Shown here in pieces: positions 1-7,946 of a stretch of DNA of 64,000 nt. The translations under genes and the position numbers were made by a program. Origin of the DNA: Lachnospiraceae bacterium Marseille-Q4251 (GTDB lineage: Bacteria; Bacillota; Clostridia; Lachnospirales; Lachnospiraceae); the NCBI GenBank assembly GCA_018223435.1, contig JAGTTO010000001.1, forward strand, positions 372,001 through 436,000, given 5' to 3'. Position 1 is the stretch's first letter, and every line of letters begins with the position of its first letter. The notes beneath the pieces were generated by a model. It ran no database searches, had not been told where the DNA came from, and worked only from the letters and a program-made list of their open reading frames with translations.

Positions 1-142
1 CATAGCGGATGATCTGCGGGGTCAGGGCATTACAGGCTGTGAAAAGCACGGAAAACACGAGGCTCAGCACAAACAGATAGAAGCTGCCTTTCAGAAATCG
101 AAAGATCACCTGAAATTTTCCCGGCTTTTTCTCAGTATTCAT
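1..142 (-). CDS. ABC exporter (fused permease/ATPase), N-terminal fragment
   Basis: The gene runs off the left edge, so only the first 47 codons are visible. They show a short charged N-terminus (MNTEKKPGKFQVIFRFLKG) and then a hydrophobic helix at about residues 20-38, followed by T-P-Q-I-I-R-Y. This is typical of the start of the transmembrane domain of ABC exporters that carry permease and ATPase on one chain. The ATPase domain lies outside the window, so the substrate cannot be judged. The ATG at 142 follows a strong GGAGG. The gene sits about 360 nt downstream of a consensus promoter, behind a short ORF and a terminator, so transcription is probably attenuated. Family assignment from so short a piece is moderately secure. 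Confidence 0.6.
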   Translation of the reverse strand, partial: MNTEKKPGKFQVIFRFLKGSFYLFVLSLVFSVLFTACNALTPQIIRY

Positions 143-307
143 ATCACACTTCCTCCTTTTCTCTTTCTTTTTTGATTTTCCGACTGCAATATTTTTGACA
201 TGCGTATGCACATAGAATCCTGCTTTGCAGGATTCTCCGCCGCAGTGCGATCCTGCCCGGAGGGCTTTTTGTGCGACAGGTAATTACAACGGAATTTCCT
301 GTTACAC

Positions 308-338
308 AAAAAAGGCACCCCCGAAAGTTCAGGGATGC
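308..338 (-). terminator. Intrinsic terminator inside the ABC exporter leader
   Basis: In the minus direction GCATCCCTGAA pairs with TTCGGGGGTGC (11 bp with two G-U pairs and a tiny loop) and is followed by a CTTTTTTG tract. It lies 30 nt after the stop of the 34-codon ORF and before the exporter gene, where an attenuator would be placed. Confidence 0.75.
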
Positions 339-367
339 TCTTTGCACTGCTTATTTTGTACGCAATG

Positions 368-472
368 TCATACGAACGCCGAAAAAGAAAGCGGCAGTCG
401 GAAAATCCTTGAATCCAAGTTGTTGTTACTCGTGATGCTGTTGTTGTAAATCTTTGTAAAGTAATTTCTCAT
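368..472 (-). CDS. 34-aa putative leader peptide upstream of the ABC exporter
   Basis: A 34-codon ORF starting at 472 with a consensus ribosome binding site (AAAGGAGG, 7 nt before ATG), about 30 nt downstream of a consensus promoter. The peptide is Asn-rich at first (YNNSITSNNN) and ends with RIFRLPLSFSAFV and a TGA. The codons for I-F-R-L form one side of a perfect 14-nt complement with bases 174-187, just upstream of the exporter's ribosome binding site. It is followed by an intrinsic terminator. Leader ORFs of this layout are known to control ABC transporters by attenuation in Bacillota (bmrB upstream of bmrCD in B. subtilis). I infer a similar cis-acting role rather than an independent protein function. 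Confidence 0.6.
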   Translation of the reverse strand: MRNYFTKIYNNSITSNNNLDSRIFRLPLSFSAFV

Positions 473-506
473 GGTACTGCCTCCTTTCTTTTTTATTCTG
501 TTATTC

Positions 507-535
507 AGTATATGGGCAATTACTTTGTCTGTCAA
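507..535 (-). promoter_or_regulatory. Sigma-A promoter for the leader ORF and ABC exporter
   Basis: TTGACA (535-530), 17-bp spacer, TATACT (512-507) in the minus direction. The start point would fall near 500, giving a leader of about 360 nt before the exporter ATG at 142. Confidence 0.8.
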
Positions 536-556
536 GCTATTTTTCAGACAAATTTT

Positions 557-2233
557 CTACTCTTCTGATATTACATAGCCGGCCAGGTTATAAGCATGGT
601 CAGAAATACGCTCCAGATTGCTGATGATATCCAGGAAGACCACACCGTTGGTGGGCTTGCAGAGCTGCTTGGACAGACGCTCGATGTGCTGTTCACGAAG
701 CTCCTCTTCCATGTTATCAACCATATCTTCGTATTTTACTACTTTCTTCGCATCCGAGATATCGGAATGTTCTCTGGCTGACATCGCATAGGCGAAGGAG
801 TTGGTTACGAGACCCATGATGGATTTGAGATCCTGCAGAGCCTGCTCGGAAAATTCGATCTTATCGACTCCCTCTTTTACATCCACCAGCTCGGCGATAT
901 TTTCCACATGGTCGCCCACTCGCTCGATGTCGCTGACAGAGTAGAACAGGTTGCTGACCACCACATGCTGATCCTCGGTGAGAGGAAGATTGCTGAGCTT
1001 GACGAGATACTCGGTGATGAGTTTTTCCATATTGTTGATGGTTTTCTCCACCTCATAGACCTTGTCGATCTTCTCTTTATCATATGAGAGTGCAGCCTCA
1101 AAAGCCCGGTCCATATTTTCTCGGGTGATCCGTCCCATATGGGCAACCTCATGAATGGCATTCTCGATTGCGAAGGCCGGCTCCTTGAAGATACGGGAAT
1201 CCAGATGCTGCAGAGTAACGGTCTCCTCGTCCTTCTCTTCTTTCTCCTTCTCTGGCTCGTCCTTGATGAAGAAACCGGAAAGCTTTACCAGATAATCGGC
1301 AAAGGGGAACATGAGGATTGTCAGCACCACCTTAAATCCGGTGTGGAAGGTAGCGATACCGGCACTGTTGATGCCGTGGGATGCAACCTCCGGGAACATC
1401 TTAAACAGGATTGTGAAGATCACGGAAAAGACTGTTACACCGATGACGTTGAACAAAAGGTGAATCATAGCTGCTCTCTTCGCCGTACGGTTGGTACCGA
1501 TACTGGAAAGAAGGGCTGTGGAACAGGAACCGATATCAGAACCAAAACTGATAAATACGGCTGCACTGATGCCGACCGCTCCGCTTGATGCAGCCAGGGT
1601 CTGAAGAATACCAACTGCTGCAGAGGAGCTCTGCATGATAACGGTTACGATAAAACCAAGGCCGATACCCAGAAGCGGGTTCGCACCAAAGAGGGCAAAC
1701 AGATCCTTGAAGGCCGGAAGCGTCGTGTAGGATTTGGCCGCATCTCCCATGAAATCCAGACCGATAAACAGAAGTCCAAGACCGATGCAGATCTCACCGA
1801 TGGTCTGCTTTCTTTCCTTCTTGGAAAACATGATAAGAAAAGAACCGATAGCCACGATCAGGGGCGCATACAGGGACGGGGACAGGGTTTTAAAAGTGTC
1901 TCCCAGCTGGCCTAAGGATACGATCCAGGCGGTGATACAGGTACCGATGTTGGCTCCCATGATGGGACCGACTGCCTGGCTTAAGTTCATGAGACCGGCA
2001 TTGATAAAACCGATGATCATGACGGTGGTCGCTCCGCTGCTCTGGATCACGGCAGTGATCAGGGCTCCTACCAGAACTCCCACGAAACGGTTGTTTGTCA
2101 GGATTCCCAGAAGCTTACGCATCTGCTCTCCGGCACATTTCTGCACGCCGCCTGACATGCTGTGTACGCCGAACAGAAACATACCGAGACCGCCGGCAAA
2201 CATAAACAGATTCTCAAAATCATTGATCGTCAT
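557..2233 (-). CDS. Na+/phosphate symporter family protein with C-terminal PhoU domain
   Basis: Inner-membrane protein of the NptA/YjbB type, predicted to move phosphate with sodium. Two inverted copies of the Na/Pi-cotransporter repeat are visible, each with its Q-S-S signature (QSSGATTVM about 50 residues from the start, QSSSAAVGI about 200). A soluble helical PhoU-like region fills the last 200 residues. The start at 2233 is preferred over the upstream in-frame 2248 because the ATG overlaps the stop of the preceding gene (ATGA), follows GGAGA, and begins the protein at the usual M-x-x-x-F-E-N-L-F. It is the second gene of a two-gene unit with the methylglyoxal-synthase-like gene, so the two products are probably made together. 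Transport direction cannot be read from sequence. Confidence 0.88.
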   Translation of the reverse strand: MTINDFENLFMFAGGLGMFLFGVHSMSGGVQKCAGEQMRKLLGILTNNRFVGVLVGALITAVIQSSGATTVMIIGFINAGLMNLSQAVGPIMGANIGTCITAWIVSLGQLGDTFKTLSPSLYAPLIVAIGSFLIMFSKKERKQTIGEICIGLGLLFIGLDFMGDAAKSYTTLPAFKDLFALFGANPLLGIGLGFIVTVIMQSSSAAVGILQTLAASSGAVGISAAVFISFGSDIGSCSTALLSSIGTNRTAKRAAMIHLLFNVIGVTVFSVIFTILFKMFPEVASHGINSAGIATFHTGFKVVLTILMFPFADYLVKLSGFFIKDEPEKEKEEKDEETVTLQHLDSRIFKEPAFAIENAIHEVAHMGRITRENMDRAFEAALSYDKEKIDKVYEVEKTINNMEKLITEYLVKLSNLPLTEDQHVVVSNLFYSVSDIERVGDHVENIAELVDVKEGVDKIEFSEQALQDLKSIMGLVTNSFAYAMSAREHSDISDAKKVVKYEDMVDNMEEELREQHIERLSKQLCKPTNGVVFLDIISNLERISDHAYNLAGYVISEE

Positions 2234-2622
2234 ACTTGTTCTCTCCATTCCAGATCGCCGTTTGCCAGACCAAGGATCAGAGATTCCGCCGTAGCTATAT
2301 TGGTCGCTATGGGAATATTGTAATTATCACAGGCACGACAGATAGCGTCAATGCTGGGTTCCTTGGGGCTGTTCAGAAGCGGATTGTAAAAAAAGATTAC
2401 CATATCCATCTCATTTCTCGCGATCATCTCCACAAACTGTTTTTCTCCTCCGATGCTCCCCGGCAGAAATTTGTGTACATGAAGCTTTGTCACTTCTTCG
2501 ATCCGCCTGCCCGTGGTGCCAGTCGCATATAGTTCATGTTTTTCCAAAATTTTCTTGTAGGCAAGGCAGAAGTCTTCCATCAGACTTTTCTTTGAATTAT
2601 GAGCAAGCAACCCAATATTCAT
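2230..2622 (-). CDS. Methylglyoxal-synthase-like protein lacking the catalytic residues
   Basis: 130-aa protein with the whole MGS fold signature: N-terminal A-H-N-S-K-K, the phosphate-binding LYATGTTG, then G-G-E-K-Q and NIPIATN. MGS normally converts dihydroxyacetone phosphate to methylglyoxal. Aligned to the E. coli enzyme as I recall it, the catalytic Asp71 is Glu60 here, Asp91 is Asn80, His98 is Lys87 and Asp101 is Ser90, while the phosphate-binding Thr and Gly residues are kept. It may therefore bind a phosphorylated ligand without catalysis. The start at 2622 follows GGAGGG and matches the usual N-terminus, while an in-frame extension to 2658 has no such site. It is translationally coupled to the Na/phosphate symporter gene, which suggests a link to phosphate status. 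Confidence 0.85.
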   Translation of the reverse strand: MNIGLLAHNSKKSLMEDFCLAYKKILEKHELYATGTTGRRIEEVTKLHVHKFLPGSIGGEKQFVEMIARNEMDMVIFFYNPLLNSPKEPSIDAICRACDNYNIPIATNIATAESLILGLANGDLEWREQV

Positions 2623-2718
2623 TCTTTTCCCTCCAGACTGAATTTGGCCCGCTGTCATACAGATCGTGTGATCCCGATGCCTTGCAGAAGTTCTGTATTC
2701 ATCAGGCCATTTGCGTTT

Positions 2719-2748
2719 ATTATATCATAGGTATCTTGAAAATAACAA
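2719..2748 (-). promoter_or_regulatory. Promoter of the MGS-like / Na-phosphate symporter operon
   Basis: TTGTTA, 18-bp spacer, TATAAT in the minus direction, about 90 nt before the MGS-like start. The rest of the 2623-2918 gap shows no other gene. Confidence 0.65.
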
Positions 2749-2918
2749 TCATTTTCTCGATTTTTGTAAAAATATGTCAAACAGAGAAAAACAATGCCGC
2801 CGGATGAATTTTCCAGTTTAAGTCTGACCATTTTCCATATACTATGACTGCAATCGAAAAATTGCACAACAGGTAATGAAAATCCAAAGAATAATGAAGT
2901 ACAAGGAGGCGTTTTATC

Positions 2919-3167
2919 ATGGCAAATCGTTCATCTAACACAGCAGCAGTCCCTGAAGCAAAAGGTGCCCTGGACCGTTTCAAAATGGAAGTAGCCGGTG
3001 AGCTCGGCGTTCCCTTAACCGACGGATACAACGGAAACCTTACCTCCCGTCAGAATGGTTCTGTCGGCGGCTATATGGTCAAAAAAATGATCGAAGCCCA
3101 GGAGCGGCAGATGTCCGGACAGAACGGCATGAGCGGCCAGAGCGGCATGGGCGGCTCCCAGATGTAA
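2919..3167 (+). CDS. Alpha/beta-type small acid-soluble spore protein
   Basis: 82-aa SASP that coats and protects DNA in the spore core. Recognised by V-P-E-A-K-G-A-L-D-R-F-K-M-E-V-A-x-E-L-G near residue 11, then LTDGYNGNLTSRQNGSVGG and M-V-K-K-M-I-E-A-Q-E. The tail after residue 66 is a low-complexity Met/Gly/Ser/Gln stretch with three near copies of S-G-Q-N/S-G-M, unusual for the family. The ATG follows AAGGAGG. The E-L-G segment is the usual site of cleavage by the germination protease. TATACTA at 2838-2844, about 75 nt upstream, resembles a sigma-G minus-10, but no convincing minus-35 was found. The gene is monocistronic, with a terminator close behind. Confidence 0.93.
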   Translation: MANRSSNTAAVPEAKGALDRFKMEVAGELGVPLTDGYNGNLTSRQNGSVGGYMVKKMIEAQERQMSGQNGMSGQSGMGGSQM

Positions 3168-3192
3168 GTCTTGCCGGAAAAACAGGCAAAAA

Positions 3193-3232
3193 AACAGGAG
3201 CAGGGGATTTTTCTCCCGCTCCTGTCTTTTTT
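3193..3232. terminator. Bidirectional terminator between the SASP and DUF6465 genes
   Basis: CAGGAGC-x-GGGGA pairs with the TCTCCCGCTCCTG side. There are T runs on both strands (TCTTTTTT on plus, TTTTTTT on minus), so it can serve both convergent genes. Confidence 0.85.
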
Positions 3233-3239
3233 CGTATGA

Positions 3240-3665
3240 TTACAGTTCTACACTTCCGGTTACGTCGCCGTTTACAACATAGTAAGCTTTGTTTTCTTCG
3301 GGTTTCAGATAAACGGTGATGGAGGTGATCGTCTCTACGCCGCTGGCTTTCTTTGCTGTCTCTACGATGTCGGCGCTGTTGAGTTCCTTACCCAGATACT
3401 GAAGATATACAGACTCTTTTACAGCAGCTTTTCTCGTTCTCTTGGCGGCGGTCTTCTTTACTTCCTTTTTCACTTCGTCCTTAACCTCTTCCGCTTTGGA
3501 AACTGCTTTCTCTGCAACCTTAGCAACGGTCTTTACGGTTTCCTCCACAACAGGCACTGCTGCCTCTGTTGCTTCAACTACCGGTTCTGCTGCTTTCTTT
3601 GCGGTTGCTGCAGCTTTCTTGACAGTCTGTTTTGCAGTGGTCTTTACACTTCTTGAACCTTTCAT
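3240..3665 (-). CDS. DUF6465-type protein with histone H1-like Lys/Ala/Glu-rich N-terminus
   Basis: 141-aa protein. Residues 1-90 are a low-complexity stretch of Ala, Lys, Val and Glu with repeated T-A-K/K-A-A blocks, reminiscent of bacterial histone H1-like tails, and are probably helical or disordered. The last 60 residues (from ESVYLQYLGKELNSADIVE) form a compact domain that I associate with the Lachnospiraceae DUF6465 family. The start at 3665 is chosen because it follows GAGGAGGAACATT. An in-frame extension to 3794 has no ribosome binding site. It lies 130 bp downstream of recG in the same direction. Function is unknown. The basic tail would allow DNA binding, but that is inference. Confidence 0.75.
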   Translation of the reverse strand: MKGSRSVKTTAKQTVKKAAATAKKAAEPVVEATEAAVPVVEETVKTVAKVAEKAVSKAEEVKDEVKKEVKKTAAKRTRKAAVKESVYLQYLGKELNSADIVETAKKASGVETITSITVYLKPEENKAYYVVNGDVTGSVEL

Positions 3666-3794
3666 AATGTTCCTCCTCACAAATCCTTTTTGTCCCGATC
3701 TCTTCCTTATCAATCTATCCCGTACATCTGTCCGCAAGACCTGAACAAAATCTTTCAACAGGGCAATAATACGCCTATTTCCAGAAAAAGGCAA

Positions 3795-5849
3795 CTATAA
3801 ATTGAGCATTCCATCCTCAAGATGGGTAGATTTCATCATTTTCTTGAAAAGTGGGCTGTCTTTCGACAGAAATTTGTCACTTTTTTCCATGATAAAAGCT
3901 GCCGTATCGCTGGCCTCCTTAAGGATCGCCGCGTCCTGAAAAATGTCTCCCAGCTTGAAATCCAGGATGCCGCTCTGCCGGATGCCGAAAAGATCTCCCG
4001 GTCCCCGAAGCTTCAAATCCTCCTCTGCGATGTAAAAACCGTCGTTGGAGCGATTCAGGATTCCCAGGCGCTCCTTTGTCTTCTTTCCGTCGTTTCCGTA
4101 CATGAGAATACAGTAGGACTGGAAGCCGCCTCTACCCACTCTTCCGCGAAGCTGATGGAGCTGGGCCAGGCCGAAACGCTCGGCATTTTCGATCATCATA
4201 ACCGTGGCGTTGGGCACGTTGACTCCCACCTCCACCACGGTGGTGGAGACCAGAACCTGGATCTCGTTTTTAAGAAAACGCTCCATGATCTCATTTTTTT
4301 CCTTCGGCTTCATCTTGCCGTGGAGATATTCCACCTGAATAAAGGCCGGAAGCCGCTCCCGAAGTCTGGCGGAATACTCGATGACATTCTCGGCCTCCAT
4401 GGCCTCGCTCTCCTCTACCATGGGACAGATCACATAGGCCTGCCGTCCCTCCTCCACCTGTCTTTTGATGAAGGTGTAGGCTTTTTCCCGGTAGGAAGTA
4501 TCCACGACGCAGTTCTTGATGGGCAGCCGGTTGGCGGGCAGCTCATTGACGATGGAAATATCCAGATCGCCGTAGAGGATTACCGCCAGGGTCCGGGGAA
4601 TCGGTGTGGCGCTCATGACGATCGTATGTGGCATGGACCCTTTCTGGCTTAAGGCCTCTCTCTGGCGCACACCGAAACGGTGCTGCTCATCGGTAATAAC
4701 CACAGCCAGTTTTTTATAATGAACCTTTTCCTGAATCAGGGCGTGAGTGCCCACGATGATATCCACTTCCTGATTTTCGATGCGCTCACAGGCCAGCCGT
4801 TTCTGTTTCCCGGTCATGGAGCCTGTGAGAAGTTCCGTACGATAGGGAAGACCCAGAGACTCCACCAGAGAAGTGATGGACTCGTAATGCTGCCTTGCCA
4901 GCACCTCCGTCGGGACCATGATCGCGCCCTGGCAGCCATTTTCCGCCGCTAAAAAGAGAGCCAGCTCCGCCAGGATCGTTTTTCCCGAGCCCACGTCTCC
5001 CTGGATCAGCCGGGCTGTGACTTCGCTGGAAGTCAGGTCTGCCTCCAGCTCCTTCCAGACCTTCTGCTGGGCCCCGGTCAGAGTGAAGGGAAGGCTTTCG
5101 ATGATTTTCGGGATCTCTTCCTTTTTTTCCAGAAGAAAAGAAGGCCGGATCTTTTCCCGCCCCTCCTTCAGATTCCGTACAGCCAGGATAAACAGCAGAA
5201 ACTCATCGAAGACCAGCCGGTGTCTCGCCAGCCGCATGCTGTGGTCGTCTTTCGGGAAATGGATCTCCTCTATGGCGTAATTATATTCCGCCAGATTGTA
5301 TTTATGACGAATCTCTTCCGGCAGGTATTCTTTTTCCAGTTCCGCCTCGTCCAGTGCCTGGCGGATGGCTTTCTGCAGCATTTTTGTGGTAAGGCCCTCG
5401 GATAAAGGATAGACAGGCTGAAGCCTGCCCCGGAGTTTCTCATACTCTTCCATACGAAAAACAGCAGGCTGCTCCAGGAACATCTGCTGTCTTTTTCGTA
5501 CGATCTTTCCGCGGAATACATAGCGGCTTCCGGACACAAGGCTGGATTTCAGGTAGGGCATGTTGAACCACGTCACCTGAATCGTACCGGTGCCATCCCG
5601 GATGACTCCCGTCACCACGGTCAGACGCCGAACCCTGCGAAGATTTAAGGGAGAGACGATCTCCCCGTAGAAAGCTCCCGCGTTTTTGTCATAAATTTCC
5701 CCGAGAGGCATGATGGGCTCGTAGCTCTCATAACCTCTCGGGTAATCATGAAGAAGATCTCCTATATCCGAAATGCCCGCCCGCTCAAAGACTGCCCTGG
5801 TCTTTTCGCCGATTCCTTTCAGGGAATCAATGGGTGACATCTCATTCAT
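3795..5849 (-). CDS. recG: ATP-dependent DNA helicase RecG
   Basis: 684-aa superfamily 2 helicase that remodels stalled forks and Holliday junctions. N-terminal helix-hairpin-helix-like segment (LKGIGEKTRAVFERAGI), then the OB wedge domain around residues 60-150. Helicase core with Walker A GDVGSGKT, D-E-Q-H box (ITDEQHRFGVRQRE), SATPIPRT, and C-terminal motifs STTVVEVGVNVPNA and QLRGRVGRG. Length is normal for the family. The ATG at 5849 follows GAGGAAA and lies 13 nt after the fakA-like gene, so it belongs to the asp23-fakA-recG operon. Confidence 0.97.
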   Translation of the reverse strand: MNEMSPIDSLKGIGEKTRAVFERAGISDIGDLLHDYPRGYESYEPIMPLGEIYDKNAGAFYGEIVSPLNLRRVRRLTVVTGVIRDGTGTIQVTWFNMPYLKSSLVSGSRYVFRGKIVRKRQQMFLEQPAVFRMEEYEKLRGRLQPVYPLSEGLTTKMLQKAIRQALDEAELEKEYLPEEIRHKYNLAEYNYAIEEIHFPKDDHSMRLARHRLVFDEFLLFILAVRNLKEGREKIRPSFLLEKKEEIPKIIESLPFTLTGAQQKVWKELEADLTSSEVTARLIQGDVGSGKTILAELALFLAAENGCQGAIMVPTEVLARQHYESITSLVESLGLPYRTELLTGSMTGKQKRLACERIENQEVDIIVGTHALIQEKVHYKKLAVVITDEQHRFGVRQREALSQKGSMPHTIVMSATPIPRTLAVILYGDLDISIVNELPANRLPIKNCVVDTSYREKAYTFIKRQVEEGRQAYVICPMVEESEAMEAENVIEYSARLRERLPAFIQVEYLHGKMKPKEKNEIMERFLKNEIQVLVSTTVVEVGVNVPNATVMMIENAERFGLAQLHQLRGRVGRGGFQSYCILMYGNDGKKTKERLGILNRSNDGFYIAEEDLKLRGPGDLFGIRQSGILDFKLGDIFQDAAILKEASDTAAFIMEKSDKFLSKDSPLFKKMMKSTHLEDGMLNL

Positions 5850-5862
5850 TTCGTTTCCTCGC

Positions 5863-7524
5863 TTACTCTACAGAGATCACATAATAATAGATGGGCTGGC
5901 CGCCGGAGTAGATCTCTACGTCGCAGCCGGAATACAGCTCCATGATCTCATTACCCAGAGCGTTGGCTGTCTCCTCGTCGATATCCGCACCGTAGTAGAT
6001 GCTGATGAGCTCGGAGTCATCGTCCGCCATGGCTGCCAGCATATCCTTCGTCACATCGGAGAGGTTCTTTCCGACAGAAAGGATGGAGTGATCGCCGATT
6101 CCCATGAAGTCGCCCTCGTGGATCTCTTTGTCGTCGATGTGGGTGTCTCGCACCGCATAGGTCACTTCACCGGTCTTCACATGCTGGATCTCCTCCATCA
6201 TGGAAGCCTCGTTCTCCTCTGGAGTCCGGTCGGGATTGTAATTGATCACAGCTGTGATTCCCTGGGGAACCGTCTTGGTCGGGATCACAAAGATCTTTTT
6301 ATCTTTCGTCAGTACCTTGGCCTGATTGGCGGCCAGAATAACGTTTTTATTATTCGGGAAAATGAAGACATTCTCTGCATTGACCTTGTCGATCGCACTC
6401 AGCATATCCTCGGTGCTGGGGTTCATGGTCTGGCCGCCCTCGATCAGACAGTCCACGCCAAGTCCCTTGAAGATCTCGCCGATACCCTCACCGATGGAAA
6501 CGGAGATAAAGCCGCACTCTTTCTTCGGCTCCTTCTTCTTCTCTTCCTCTGCCTGCTGGGCAGCAAGCTTCTCTGCGTCCTTGATGAGCTTCTCCTGATG
6601 TTCCTCACGCATGTTGTCGATCTTCATACGGGTCAGGGCTCCGTAGGTCAGAGCCCGCGAAATTGCTTTGCCAGGGTCGTTTGTATGTACATGGACCTTG
6701 ACAATATCCTCATCTGCCACCAGTACGATGGAATCGCCGATGGACATCAGAAACTCTTTGAATTCATGCTCAGTCTCCGGGCTCATGGGCTTGTCCAGCA
6801 TAATGATGAACTCGGTGCAATAACCAAATTTGATCTCTTTCTCTTTCGGCTGTGCCTCGGCTGCTGCCTTGGCGCTCTTCTGCTCTTCTACTGTGTACTC
6901 AATCTCTTTTCCCTTGAATACGTCGAGAGCACCCTTCATGACCTGCATCAGGCCCTGTCCGCCGGAATCCACCACGCCTGCTTCTTTCAGCACCGGAAGC
7001 ATCTCCGGAGTCCGTGCCAGGACTGCGTCGCCCTCCGCCACGATGGCCTCCATCATCTCTTCCAGCTCCATGCCTTCCATTGCCAGCTCGGAAGCCTTCT
7101 CAGCCATGCCTCTGGCTACCGTTAGAATCGTTCCTTCTTTCGGCTTCATAACTGCCTTGTAGGCGGTCTCCACTGCCTTTTCAAAGGCCTCTGCCAGAAG
7201 CGGAGCGTCGATCTCGTCATGTTTCTTGATTCCCTTGGTAAAACCACGCAGAAGCTGGGACAGGATAACGCCTGAGTTTCCGCGGGCGCCTCTTAAGGAT
7301 CCGGAGGAAATTGCCTTGCACAAAGGCTCCATTTCCGGGTTCTCCAGGGAAGCCACCTCTTTCGCGGCGGATGTGATCGTCAGCGTCATGTTTGTACCTG
7401 TGTCTCCATCCGGAACCGGGAATACGTTCAGCTCATTGATCCATTCTTTGTTGGCCTCCAGGTTCTTGGCACCGCCCAGAAACATTTTAGCGCAGAGCGC
7501 GGCATTTATTGTCTTGCTTTCCAA
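5863..7524 (-). CDS. DAK2-domain protein, FakA/YloV-like fatty acid kinase catalytic subunit
   Basis: 553-aa protein with an N-terminal DhaL/DAK2 ATP-binding domain (VFPVPDGDTGTNM at residues 34-46; the Asp residues hold Mg-ATP), a GSLRGARGNSGVILSQLLRG phosphate loop, and a C-terminal domain related to YloV. FakA phosphorylates fatty acids bound to a separate DegV-type FakB carrier so that they can enter phospholipid synthesis. No FakB is in this window. It is preceded by an Asp23/YloU gene and followed by recG, the yloU-yloV order of B. subtilis. The ATG follows GGAGGAACAAG. Substrate is inferred from the family. Confidence 0.88.
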   Translation of the reverse strand: MESKTINAALCAKMFLGGAKNLEANKEWINELNVFPVPDGDTGTNMTLTITSAAKEVASLENPEMEPLCKAISSGSLRGARGNSGVILSQLLRGFTKGIKKHDEIDAPLLAEAFEKAVETAYKAVMKPKEGTILTVARGMAEKASELAMEGMELEEMMEAIVAEGDAVLARTPEMLPVLKEAGVVDSGGQGLMQVMKGALDVFKGKEIEYTVEEQKSAKAAAEAQPKEKEIKFGYCTEFIIMLDKPMSPETEHEFKEFLMSIGDSIVLVADEDIVKVHVHTNDPGKAISRALTYGALTRMKIDNMREEHQEKLIKDAEKLAAQQAEEEKKKEPKKECGFISVSIGEGIGEIFKGLGVDCLIEGGQTMNPSTEDMLSAIDKVNAENVFIFPNNKNVILAANQAKVLTKDKKIFVIPTKTVPQGITAVINYNPDRTPEENEASMMEEIQHVKTGEVTYAVRDTHIDDKEIHEGDFMGIGDHSILSVGKNLSDVTKDMLAAMADDDSELISIYYGADIDEETANALGNEIMELYSGCDVEIYSGGQPIYYYVISVE

Positions 7525-7544
7525 AATCTTGTTCCTCCTTACAA

Positions 7545-7901
7545 TCAGTCAATCGGCCTTACGCCTTCAACGAAAACGTTGATGTCCTTGATCTCCATGC
7601 CGGTAAATTCTTCTACCTTATATTTAACATTGCTGAACAGGTTGTCTGCCACAGCGGAGATGCTCACACCATAGGCTACGATTACATGAAAATCCAAAGA
7701 AATTTTATTATCTTCCAGCGTGACATTGATGCCATGCTTTAAACTGTCCTTCTTCAAGAGTTTTACCAGGCCGTCCTTCATATTGACCGTCGCCATCCCG
7801 ACAATGCCAAAGCACTCCACAGCCACACTGCCCGCATAAGTGGCAATGACATCTGTATCAATCAGGATAGAACCAAACTCTGTATTCATACGTCCCTTCA
7901 T
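7545..7901 (-). CDS. Asp23/Gls24 (YloU) family protein
   Basis: 118-aa protein of the Asp23/DUF322 family, linked in other Bacillota to envelope stress and membrane association. Recognised by GSILIDTDVIATYAGSVAVECFGIVGMA near the start (split here: G-S-I-L-I-D then A-T-Y-A-G) and V-E-E-F-T-G-M-E-I-K-D-I-N-V-F-V-E-G-V near the end. ATG at 7901 with AGGAGGTACGGAT. First gene of the operon leading to the fakA-like gene and recG, divergent from rpmB. No transmembrane helix is apparent. Confidence 0.9.
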   Translation of the reverse strand: MKGRMNTEFGSILIDTDVIATYAGSVAVECFGIVGMATVNMKDGLVKLLKKDSLKHGINVTLEDNKISLDFHVIVAYGVSISAVADNLFSNVKYKVEEFTGMEIKDINVFVEGVRPID

Positions 7902-7946
7902 ATCCGTACCTCCTCTTACTTCTGATTTTAAACATACTTGTTTTTT

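Larger units (their letters stand above)
144..500 (-). promoter_or_regulatory. Structured RNA leader of the ABC exporter gene
   Basis: The region between the promoter at 507-535 and the exporter start is rich in self-complementarity. Bases 394-407 (inside the 34-codon ORF) and 174-187 (17 nt before the exporter ribosome binding site) are perfect 14-nt reverse complements (GATTTTCCGACTGC in RNA sense at 407-394). Bases 298-312, which contain the terminator's U tract, pair with 266-280 (14 of 15, counting one G-U). Bases 343-349 pair with 242-248 (GCAGTGC with GCACTGC). Bases 214-234 form a 9-bp hairpin with loop TTT. Together these look like alternative folds controlling read-through, but the actual fold is inferred. 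Confidence 0.6.

Noticed and set aside
225..449. 74-codon plus-strand reading frame in the ABC leader
   Set aside because: It has no ribosome binding site and lies opposite the leader ORF and terminator. Its content reflects hairpin sequence.
3666..3794. 43-codon N-terminal extension of the DUF6465 gene
   Set aside because: A strong ribosome binding site sits directly before the internal ATG at 3665, and the extension has unrelated composition.
5773..7125. 450-codon open frame antisense to the fakA-like gene
   Set aside because: Mirror of a highly biased coding sequence, with no ribosome binding site or recognisable domain.
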